Positions 1-5,154 of a stretch of DNA of 5,154 nt are shown here, one piece after another. The stretch spans positions 1 through 5,154 of the forward strand of contig JAIOSR010000123.1 in assembly GCA_021107495.1 (NCBI GenBank), written 5' to 3'. Each line of letters begins with the position of its first letter. Position 1 is the stretch's first letter. The position numbers were made by a program, and so were the translations under genes. The stretch comes from Desulfobacterales bacterium. GTDB lineage: Bacteria > Desulfobacterota > DSM-4660 > Desulfatiglandales > Desulfatiglandaceae. The notes beneath the pieces are model-generated. The model made no database searches. It was not told the DNA's origin and saw only the letters and a list, made by a program, of their open reading frames with translations.

Positions 1-1
1 C

Positions 2-454
2 TTTGGCAAAGAGGACAAGGCCGGGCTTTACAAATTTCTGGAAAACCAGAAGATGCTGTTGGCATCCACGCCTTCCATCCGACCGGCAAAGGGATGGATG
101 AGTTCCGGTTTCGGACATCGTGTTTCTCCATTTACCGGTCAAAAGGAGTTTCACAAGGGAATCGATATTGCCACGAGAATGGGAGCGCCCATTGTTGCAC
201 CTGCAGACGGTACGATATCATCTATCACTTGGGACCATGGATACGGCAGGGTTCTAACCATAAATCACGGGTATGGCGTGAGCACAAAATATGCCCACCT
301 GAAAAAGGCCCTTGTTAAAAAAGGGCAGTATGTTAAGCGGGGTGAGACGATCGCCTTAGTGGGTAATACCGGACGTTCCACAGGGCCCCACCTGCACTAT
401 GAAGTCCATCTGAACAAGGTGACGGTCAATCCCCTCCGTTATATCCTTAATTAG
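2..454 (+). CDS. M23 family zinc endopeptidase (LytM/peptidoglycan hydrolase type), C-terminal part, 5' truncated
   Basis: The frame is open from position 2 to the TAG at 452-454, giving 150 visible residues; the true start lies before the window. The ATG at 53 is internal, because family-like sequence (LYKFLENQ) continues upstream of it. Numbering from position 2, the M23 fold begins near GWMSSGFGHR. It carries the HxxxD metal motif in FHKGIDIA (H51, D55), a catalytic-type His in KYAHL (H99), and the HxH motif in GPHLHYEVH (H130, H132). In LytM-type enzymes zinc is bound by the first His, the Asp and the last His. All these residues are present, so this is probably an active peptidoglycan endopeptidase rather than a degenerate EnvC/NlpD-like activator. 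Family members of this type are usually envelope proteins with an N-terminal membrane anchor and coiled coil, which cannot be seen here. The chain ends about 18 residues after HxH, as is normal. The next gene, secA, is 249 bp away. Confidence 0.93.
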   Translation, partial: FGKEDKAGLYKFLENQKMLLASTPSIRPAKGWMSSGFGHRVSPFTGQKEFHKGIDIATRMGAPIVAPADGTISSITWDHGYGRVLTINHGYGVSTKYAHLKKALVKKGQYVKRGETIALVGNTGRSTGPHLHYEVHLNKVTVNPLRYILN

Positions 455-519
455 TGTCCATCCACAAATGGCCTTTCTTTCTCAGAGCGGTAAGACAATC
501 CCTCCAGACTACTAATTCC

Positions 520-548
520 TTGATTTTTCAGGTGCAAAGTTTTTTAAT
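520..548 (+). promoter_or_regulatory. Candidate sigma-70 promoter for secA
   Basis: A -35-like TTGATT (520-525, 4 of 6 consensus matches) and a -10-like TTTAAT (543-548, 5 of 6) are separated by exactly 17 bp. Transcription would begin near 555, giving secA a leader of about 150 nt that includes the palindrome at 609-641. A second, weaker candidate lies closer to secA: TTGACT (657-662) with TTGAAT (682-687), but its 19-bp spacing is poor and its leader would be very short. The call is based on the motifs alone. Confidence 0.4.
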
Positions 549-608
549 GTTCATGCTCGGATTTTGGGTCGCAGGTAAGTTCAATAAAGTTGGGTATCCA
601 TCTTGGCC

Positions 609-641
609 GTCATCCCGGACTCCGATCCGGGAGGGAATGAC
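609..641. repeat. Imperfect palindrome of the dispersed GTCATCCCGGA...TCCGGG intergenic repeat type
   Basis: The outer arms GTCAT (609-613) and ATGAC (637-641) pair. Directly inside them CCCGGA (614-619) pairs with TCCGGG (626-631) around a 6-nt loop. A 5-nt bulge (632-636) interrupts the right arm. The core closely resembles a short palindromic repeat seen in many proteobacterial genomes (consensus roughly GTCATCCCGGA-loop-TCCGGG). It may form a hairpin in the secA leader RNA. It is not followed directly by a U-run, so it does not look like a standard intrinsic terminator. Only one copy is in the window, so its dispersed nature is inferred from memory of the motif. Confidence 0.6.
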
Positions 642-661
642 AAAAAATGACGTTTTTTGAC
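638..661. promoter_or_regulatory. Helically phased TGAC direct repeats with A6/T6 inverted tract upstream of secA
   Basis: TGAC occurs at 638-641, 648-651 and 658-661, exactly 10 bp apart. The first two copies are separated by an A6 tract (642-647) and the second pair by GTTTTTT. CAAAAAA (641-647) and TTTTTTG (653-659) form a perfect 7-bp inverted repeat around a 5-nt centre. The motif ends 42 bp before the secA start and overlaps a weak -35-like element (657-662). It could be an operator or a bent-DNA site, or just low-complexity sequence at the edge of the palindrome. No regulator can be named. Confidence 0.25.
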
Positions 662-703
662 TTTTTACGAGACCATCAAATTTGAATAAATCGGGATGAA
701 AAC

Positions 704-3565
704 ATGATTGGAAATTTAATTAAGGGTATCTTTGGCAGCAGTAATGAACGGGAGCTGAAACACATGGCGCCGATAGTTGATCAAATCAACCGGTTGGAGC
801 CGGATTTTCAGGCCCTTTCGGATGAACAACTAAAGGCAAAAACCGCAGAGTTCAAAGAAAGAATAGAAAAGGGAGAATCTTTGGACGAGCTCCTTCCGGA
901 GGCATTTGCCGTTGTTAGAGAAACCTCTGTAAGGGTATTAGGCATGCGGCATTTTGATGTCCAGTTGATCGGTGGCATCGTGCTTAACAGGGGAAAGATT
1001 GCTGAAATGAAGACCGGCGAGGGAAAAACCTTAGCCGCGACTCTTCCCCTTTATCTAAACGGACTGACCGGCCGGGGCGTGCACTTGGTGACGGTCAACG
1101 ATTATTTAGCAGAGCGGGACGCCGAATGGATGGGAGGGATTTATAATTTCTTAGGTCTGTCCGTGGGTGTAATTGTGCACGGTATGGATGATTCGGAACG
1201 GAAAGAGGCCTATGCCTGTGATATTACTTACGGGACAAACAACGAATTCGGTTTCGATTACCTTCGTGACAACATGAAGTTTGACGTAAGAGAGTTCGTT
1301 CAGAGGGAGTACTATTATGCCATTGTGGATGAGGTGGACAGCATCCTCATTGATGAGGCCAGGACCCCTCTGATTATCAGCGGGCCGGTGGAACATAGTG
1401 AGAACAAGATATACATGGAGGTCAAGCCTCTTGTCATCAATTTGCAGAATAAGCAGGGTTCGATTATCCGTTCCCTGCTTAAAGAGGCGCGCCAGAGACT
1501 CGAGAGCGGGGACCTGGATGATAAGACCATTGAGACTCTGCTTCAGATAAAGAGGGGGGATCCGAAGAATCCGGTCTTTTTAGAGATCGTGGCGGAAAAC
1601 CAGGCCCTGAAAAAACAGATCGACAGGACCGAGAGCATGTTGAGCTCCCAGAAGCTCCTGCCCGAACTGGACCAGGTCCTTTACTGCACCATTGATGAAC
1701 GCGGTAATGCCGTGGAGCTGACTGAAAAGGGCCTCCAGGTTGTAGGGGGAGGCGGATTAGGAGATTTTGTTCTCCCTGAACTGGATGATAAAAGCCATTC
1801 CATCAGAGAAGACAAAAAATTGAGCCCGGAGGAAAAAGAGGAACAGCTAAGGGAGCTTGAAGATCAGTACATGCGGGCCTCTGAACTTCTTCATTCGACC
1901 CAGCAGCTTATCAAGGCCTACTGGCTGTTTGAAAAGGATGTCCAGTATGTTGTCAAAGACGACCAGATCATGATTGTTGATGAGTTTACAGGCCGCATGA
2001 TGCCTGGCCGGCGTTGGAGCGACGGGTTGCACCAGGCCGTGGAGGCCAAGGAGGGGGTGAGTGTTGCAGGGGAGAACCAGACCTTGGCAACCGTTACATT
2101 TCAGAATTTTTTCCGAATGTATGAAAAGCTCGCCGGCATGACCGGGACCGCGGATACAGAGGCTGCCGAGTTTAACAATATCTACAAATTAGACGTAGCG
2201 GTAATCCCCACAAACGAAAAGATGGTCAGAAAGGATTATCCTGATGTGATTTACAAGACGGAAAGGGAAAAGTTCAAGGCCGTTGCCGAGGAGATCAAGG
2301 AACTGTATGAAAAAGGCCAGCCTGTCTTAGTGGGCACCATATCCATTGAAAAATCGGAAATGCTGAACAAGATGCTCAAGAGGGCCGGTATCCCCCATTC
2401 CGTGCTGAATGCAAAACAACACCAGAAAGAGGCGGAGATCATCGCCAATGCCGGCCAGAAAAAGACAGTAACCATTTCCACAAACATGGCAGGCCGCGGG
2501 ACCGACATCGTATTGGGCGAAGGGGTCAGGGAATTGGGCGGCCTTCACATTCTGGGCACTGAGAGGCACGAGAGCAGACGTGTTGACAATCAGCTCAGGG
2601 GCCGGTCGGGAAGACAGGGTGATCCCGGAACTTCCCGTTTCTATCTCTCCCTTGAAGACGATCTTCTGAGGATTTTCGGGTCTGACAGGATTTCGTCCAT
2701 CATGGAGCGCCTGGGTATGGAAGAGGGGGAGCCCATAGAGCACAGTCTGATATCCCGGGGCATTGAGAATGCCCAGAAAAAGGTGGAAGCCCATAATTTT
2801 GATATGAGGAAACACCTGCTCGAATATGATGATGTCATGAATAAGCAGAGGGAGATAATCTATTCCCTCAGAAAAGACGTCCTCAAGGGTAAAGAAATAG
2901 GACAGATTATCACTAATATGATTGATGATAAGGCCGAGGCCCTTGTTGAAAAATGGATTGATCCCAAGGCCTATCCGGAGAACTGGGATATCCAGGGTCT
3001 GAAGGATAATCTTTCCAGGTTGTTCAGATTTAGACCGAAGATCGGACCTGAAGATATTGGGCAGGATGATTTCGATTCCCTCAAAGTGGAGGACCTGGGC
3101 GATCTGGTAAGGGACGAGGTCAGGTCCGCTTACGAGGAAAAGGAGAAACTCTTCGGCAAGGAAGATTTGGAATACTTAGAGCGGTTCATTATCCTTCAGA
3201 TCATTGACGATCAGTGGGTGGCCCACCTTCAGGACATGGAACATATGAAAGAGGGCATAGGCCTTCGCGGCTATGGGCAGCTTGATCCGCTCAGGGAATA
3301 TCAAAAGGAGGGGTTTGCCCTTTTTGAAGAACTTATGGACAGGATCAGGGGAGAGACACTGAGCACGCTTTTCAGGTTCCAACTGAGGAGGCAGGCCCCG
3401 GAGCAACTACCTAAGAAAAAAAAGAGGACCATGAACTTGAGCCATGGGGATGGAGGGGAAGCCCCTGTAACTGTAAAAAGGAAAGGGAAAAAGATCGGCA
3501 GAAATGATCCATGCCCGTGCGGCAGCGGTAAGAAGTATAAAAAGTGCTGTGGGGCTGGTAAATAA
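704..3565 (+). CDS. secA: Preprotein translocase ATPase subunit SecA (953 aa)
   Basis: SecA is the cytoplasmic ATPase that binds SecYEG and drives unfolded secretory preproteins across the inner membrane. NBD1 carries Walker A MKTGEGKT (102-109) and Walker B VDEVDSILIDEAR (208-220, D209/E210). The preprotein cross-linking domain follows from about residue 227. GRRWSDGLHQAVEAKEGV (435-452) and MTGTADTEA (479-487) mark the return to NBD1. NBD2 has TNMAGRGTDI (593-602) and QLRGRSGRQGD (630-640). The helical scaffold/wing region includes LLEYDDVMNKQR (705-716). The protein ends in a SEC-C zinc motif with C937, C939, C948 and C949 (CxCx8CC form, where E. coli has CH). The start is supported by the typical SecA N-terminus (MIGNLIKGIFGS). 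The Shine-Dalgarno match (GGGA at 693-696) is weak. Against E. coli SecA (901 aa), the cross-linking region is about 90 residues longer and an NBD2 loop about 29 residues shorter. The frame is intact. Confidence 0.99.
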   Translation: MIGNLIKGIFGSSNERELKHMAPIVDQINRLEPDFQALSDEQLKAKTAEFKERIEKGESLDELLPEAFAVVRETSVRVLGMRHFDVQLIGGIVLNRGKIAEMKTGEGKTLAATLPLYLNGLTGRGVHLVTVNDYLAERDAEWMGGIYNFLGLSVGVIVHGMDDSERKEAYACDITYGTNNEFGFDYLRDNMKFDVREFVQREYYYAIVDEVDSILIDEARTPLIISGPVEHSENKIYMEVKPLVINLQNKQGSIIRSLLKEARQRLESGDLDDKTIETLLQIKRGDPKNPVFLEIVAENQALKKQIDRTESMLSSQKLLPELDQVLYCTIDERGNAVELTEKGLQVVGGGGLGDFVLPELDDKSHSIREDKKLSPEEKEEQLRELEDQYMRASELLHSTQQLIKAYWLFEKDVQYVVKDDQIMIVDEFTGRMMPGRRWSDGLHQAVEAKEGVSVAGENQTLATVTFQNFFRMYEKLAGMTGTADTEAAEFNNIYKLDVAVIPTNEKMVRKDYPDVIYKTEREKFKAVAEEIKELYEKGQPVLVGTISIEKSEMLNKMLKRAGIPHSVLNAKQHQKEAEIIANAGQKKTVTISTNMAGRGTDIVLGEGVRELGGLHILGTERHESRRVDNQLRGRSGRQGDPGTSRFYLSLEDDLLRIFGSDRISSIMERLGMEEGEPIEHSLISRGIENAQKKVEAHNFDMRKHLLEYDDVMNKQREIIYSLRKDVLKGKEIGQIITNMIDDKAEALVEKWIDPKAYPENWDIQGLKDNLSRLFRFRPKIGPEDIGQDDFDSLKVEDLGDLVRDEVRSAYEEKEKLFGKEDLEYLERFIILQIIDDQWVAHLQDMEHMKEGIGLRGYGQLDPLREYQKEGFALFEELMDRIRGETLSTLFRFQLRRQAPEQLPKKKKRTMNLSHGDGGEAPVTVKRKGKKIGRNDPCPCGSGKKYKKCCGAGK

Positions 3566-3600
3566 TTGAAGATTGAATATTGAAGATTGAAGATTGGGTA
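3566..3600. repeat. Tandem heptamer repeat, TTGAAGA type (about 5 copies)
   Basis: Reading in 7-nt steps from the base after the secA stop codon gives TTGAAGA (3566), TTGAATA (3573), TTGAAGA (3580), TTGAAGA (3587) and a decayed TTGGGTA (3594). Three copies are exact, one differs at one position and the last at three. Heptanucleotide tandem repeats of this kind are known from the intergenic DNA of several bacterial phyla and probably vary in copy number by slippage. No dyad symmetry is present, so it is not a terminator. Confidence 0.85.
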
Positions 3601-3725
3601 CAGGGTCTAACCCCCACTTTGGAAAAGGGTGTCTTTATTGGTCTAATGTTTTGAGAAGATTTTTGTTGCAAATCGCTGTCCATAACTGAAACCGATTTTG
3701 GACAAGAGTGATATTGGATAATAAT
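3601..3725. other. Remainder of the secA-argJ intergenic region
   Basis: After the heptamer array, 125 bp remain before the preferred argJ start. A small GGGT/ACCC hairpin (3603-3613, 3-nt loop) and a second GGGT (3627-3630) that could compete for the same ACCC are visible, followed by a weak T-rich stretch. These are too short to call a terminator or attenuator. I found no convincing -35/-10 pair for argJ, so argJ may be read through from secA or use a promoter I cannot recognise. Confidence 0.5.
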
Positions 3726-4916
3726 ATGGATGAGAATAAGTATGTGATTAAGGGTTTTAAGGCCTCGGCAGTGACGGCGGGGCTCAAAAAAGGCAATGTT
3801 TTGGATCTCGCCCTTATTTTTTCCGAAAAGGAAGCGACTGTAGCAGGGGTGTTTACCACCAATAAAGTAACGGCGGCGCCGGTAATTTTGAGCCGGGAAC
3901 ATGTCGGGAGCGGTAAGGCAAAGGCCATTATCGCCAATTCCGGAAATGCCAATGCCTGCACCGGAAACACAGGATTGAATGACGCCCGGCTGACCGCCGA
4001 GCTTGTGGCCAAAGAGCTGGGGGTTGCCTTTGATGAAGTCCTCGTAGCTTCAACGGGCGTTATCGGCCAGCCATTAGCCATGGACCTGATTACAGGGGCT
4101 ATACCCGGTCTTGTTGAGACCCTCTCCCCGGATGGCATCCCGGATGCGGCCCGGGCCATTATGACTACTGATTCCTTTTCCAAGATCAGCATATTTAAAG
4201 GCCTGGCCGGGGATGTCCCCTACCATATCTTAGGTATTGCCAAGGGGGCCGGTATGATCATGCCCCACATGGCTACCCTGCTCTGCTTTATCCTGAGCGA
4301 TATTCAAATTGATGCCCAGGACCTGAAACGCGCACTGCTTTCGCCGGTGGAGGCCACGTTTAACCGAATCACGGTGGATGGAGATACAAGTACCAATGAT
4401 ACGGTCTTGGTGATGGCAAACGGCACTGCAGGGAACGGGCCCTTGTCAAAGGCGGATCAGAGGGGATTTGTTGACGGGCTTAAAACCGTGATGGGGGAAC
4501 TGGCCCGCATGATGGTCAAGGACGGAGAGGGTGCCACAAAGCTGGTCAATATAGAGGTAAAAGGGGCCCACAGCCCTTCAGATGCCCTCAAGGCGGCAAA
4601 GACCGTGGCCAATTCCAGCCTGGTCAAGACCGCATTTTACGGCCAGGACCCTAACTGGGGAAGAATCATGGCGGCCCTTGGAAGAGCGGGTATCGTTATG
4701 GAAGAGCAAAGGGTGGATATACGGATTGACGACATCCTGATAGTTGAGGGGGGACTGGGTAAAGGTGTTGAACCGGAAAAAAGGGCAGCAGAAAAAATGG
4801 GGAAACAGGAATTTGATCTCACCATAGACCTGCATCAGGGAGACTGTCAGGATCGAATCATCACCTGCGATCTCACCCATGAATATGTGACCATCAATGC
4901 GGATTACAGGACGTGA
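3726..4916 (+). CDS. argJ: Glutamate N-acetyltransferase / ornithine acetyltransferase ArgJ
   Basis: ArgJ moves the acetyl group from N-acetylornithine to glutamate, making ornithine and regenerating N-acetylglutamate in the cyclic arginine pathway; some members also use acetyl-CoA for the first step. Numbered from ATG 3726 (396 aa, usual family length), the signature KGAGMIMPHMATLL ends in the self-cleavage site A183-T184, where Thr184 becomes the N-terminal nucleophile of the beta chain. STGVIG (T110-G111) fits the oxyanion hole. DGDTSTNDT (218-226), KDGEGATK (265-272), GQDPNWGRI (306-314) and the C-terminus YVTINADYRT are all typical. A His stands where most homologues have Asn before MAT. 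The start is uncertain: GTG 3708 would add six residues, and both starts have only a GGA triplet as Shine-Dalgarno. I prefer ATG because MDENKYVIKGF looks like family N-termini. Whether it is mono- or bifunctional cannot be told from sequence. It lies 42 bp upstream of the guanylyltransferase gene with no clear terminator between. Confidence 0.97.
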   Translation: MDENKYVIKGFKASAVTAGLKKGNVLDLALIFSEKEATVAGVFTTNKVTAAPVILSREHVGSGKAKAIIANSGNANACTGNTGLNDARLTAELVAKELGVAFDEVLVASTGVIGQPLAMDLITGAIPGLVETLSPDGIPDAARAIMTTDSFSKISIFKGLAGDVPYHILGIAKGAGMIMPHMATLLCFILSDIQIDAQDLKRALLSPVEATFNRITVDGDTSTNDTVLVMANGTAGNGPLSKADQRGFVDGLKTVMGELARMMVKDGEGATKLVNIEVKGAHSPSDALKAAKTVANSSLVKTAFYGQDPNWGRIMAALGRAGIVMEEQRVDIRIDDILIVEGGLGKGVEPEKRAAEKMGKQEFDLTIDLHQGDCQDRIITCDLTHEYVTINADYRT

Positions 4917-4947
4917 TCACTCAATTGCTCAACCATTAATCACCTGC

Positions 4948-4953
4948 AGGAGA
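4948..4953 (+). promoter_or_regulatory. Shine-Dalgarno site of the guanylyltransferase gene
   Basis: AGGAGA lies six bases (counting from the end of AGGAG) before the ATG at 4959. It is the best ribosome-binding site in the window and fixes the start of the last gene. Confidence 0.8.
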
Positions 4954-4958
4954 AAAAT

Positions 4959-5154
4959 ATGTTTGCGGTCATAATGTGTGGCGGCTCCGGTACCCGATTT
5001 TGGCCGGTGAGCAGAAGAAGCAGACCAAAACAATTTTTGAATATCACGGGTCGCGGCCCAATGGTGGTTGATACCTGTGACCGGCTCAAGCCCTTAGCCG
5101 GGGATGAGGAGATGCTCCTTGTCCTGGGACATGAACACTTAAAAGATGCCGAAA
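4959..5154 (+). CDS. Mannose-1-phosphate guanylyltransferase (GDP-mannose pyrophosphorylase), N-terminal part, 3' truncated
   Basis: The enzyme makes GDP-mannose and pyrophosphate from GTP and mannose-1-phosphate, supplying mannose or its derivatives for exopolysaccharide, LPS or protein glycans in the cytoplasm. Only 65 residues are visible before the window ends. They begin MFAVIMCGGSGTRFWPVSR (1-19), the nucleotide-binding signature of sugar-nucleotidyltransferases, followed by RPKQFL (22-27), typical of the guanylyltransferase branch. A later VLGHEH fits the second strand of the Rossmann-like fold. Cys7 stands where many homologues have Ala (AGGSGTR). The GTRFWP form is commoner in short single-domain enzymes than in the bifunctional ManC/AlgA type, but the missing C-terminus prevents a decision. 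The start is supported by the Shine-Dalgarno at 4948. The 42-bp gap suggests co-transcription with argJ. Confidence 0.92.
   Translation, partial: MFAVIMCGGSGTRFWPVSRRSRPKQFLNITGRGPMVVDTCDRLKPLAGDEEMLLVLGHEHLKDAE

Larger units (their letters stand above)
455..703. other. Intergenic region between the M23 gene and secA
   Basis: This 249-bp gap holds no convincing gene. A 68-codon frame (GTG 454 to TGA 660) crosses it, but it has no Shine-Dalgarno site, its start overlaps the preceding stop codon, and its tail simply reads through a palindromic repeat. The gap contains a candidate promoter near 520-548, the palindrome at 609-641 and the phased TGAC / A-T tract motif at 638-661. No strong intrinsic terminator for the M23 gene is visible. 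Confidence 0.7.

Noticed and set aside
53..454. ATG at 53 as the true start of the M23 peptidase
   Set aside because: The reading frame is open back to position 2 with family-like sequence and no Shine-Dalgarno lies before 53, so the gene starts outside the window.
696..707. Three-codon mini-ORF (ATG AAA ACA TGA) overlapping the secA start codon
   Set aside because: Such short frames arise easily by chance in A-rich leaders, and it has no separate ribosome-binding site.
2327..2815. Minus-strand frame of 162 codons inside secA
   Set aside because: Antisense shadow of a highly conserved part of SecA with no recognisable protein features.
3603..3640. GGGT/ACCC/GGGT alternative pairings followed by a T-rich stretch, possible secA terminator or argJ attenuator
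   Set aside because: Stems are only 4 bp, there is no clean U-run, and no leader peptide rich in Arg codons is present.
3604..3646. Direct repeat GGTCTAA at 3604-3610 and 3640-3646
   Set aside because: Seven bases, two copies, no mobile element between them; compatible with chance.
3411..3902. Minus-strand frame of 163 codons across the secA end and the intergenic region
   Set aside because: It is antisense to conserved secA and argJ codons and its middle is a translation of the heptamer repeat; no family resemblance or ribosome-binding site.
4913..4920. Palindrome GTGATCAC spanning the argJ stop codon
   Set aside because: Eight bases with no loop and no following T-run, so neither a terminator nor a supported operator.

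Overview
The window reads as an ordinary chromosomal housekeeping stretch from a Gram-negative bacterium, most likely a deltaproteobacterium (Desulfobacterota / Desulfuromonadota type). This is an inference. It rests on the gene order M23 peptidase - secA - argJ, which I recall from Geobacter-like genomes, on the style of the protein sequences, and on intergenic repeats of a kind common in such genomes. No rRNA, tRNA, CRISPR array, transposase or phage gene is visible. All four genes lie on the + strand.

Layout: positions 2-454 hold the C-terminal part of an M23 (LytM-type) zinc endopeptidase that begins before the window. Positions 455-703 are a noncoding gap. It holds a plausible sigma-70 promoter (520-548), a dispersed-type palindrome built on a CCCGGA/TCCGGG stem (609-641), and an A/T-tract motif with TGAC every 10 bp (638-661). 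Positions 704-3565 encode a full-length SecA of 953 residues. Positions 3566-3725 are a second gap that opens, directly after the secA stop codon, with a tandem heptamer repeat (TTGAAGA type, 3566-3600). Positions 3726-4916 encode ArgJ (alternative GTG start at 3708). After a 42-bp gap with a good Shine-Dalgarno site, a mannose-1-phosphate guanylyltransferase gene starts at 4959 and runs off the end.

Functionally the genes are a mix: envelope peptidoglycan processing, the Sec export motor, arginine biosynthesis (acetyl-cycle ornithine acetyltransferase), and GDP-mannose supply for polysaccharide or glycan synthesis. Only argJ and the guanylyltransferase gene are spaced closely enough to suggest one transcript. 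secA appears to have its own promoter region.

I do not see a novel multi-gene system. The points most worth a second look are the SecA architecture (about 90 extra residues in the preprotein-binding region and a shortened NBD2 loop relative to E. coli SecA, resembling Bacteroidota-type SecA), the repeat elements in both gaps, and a possible but doubtful leader ORF just upstream of secA.
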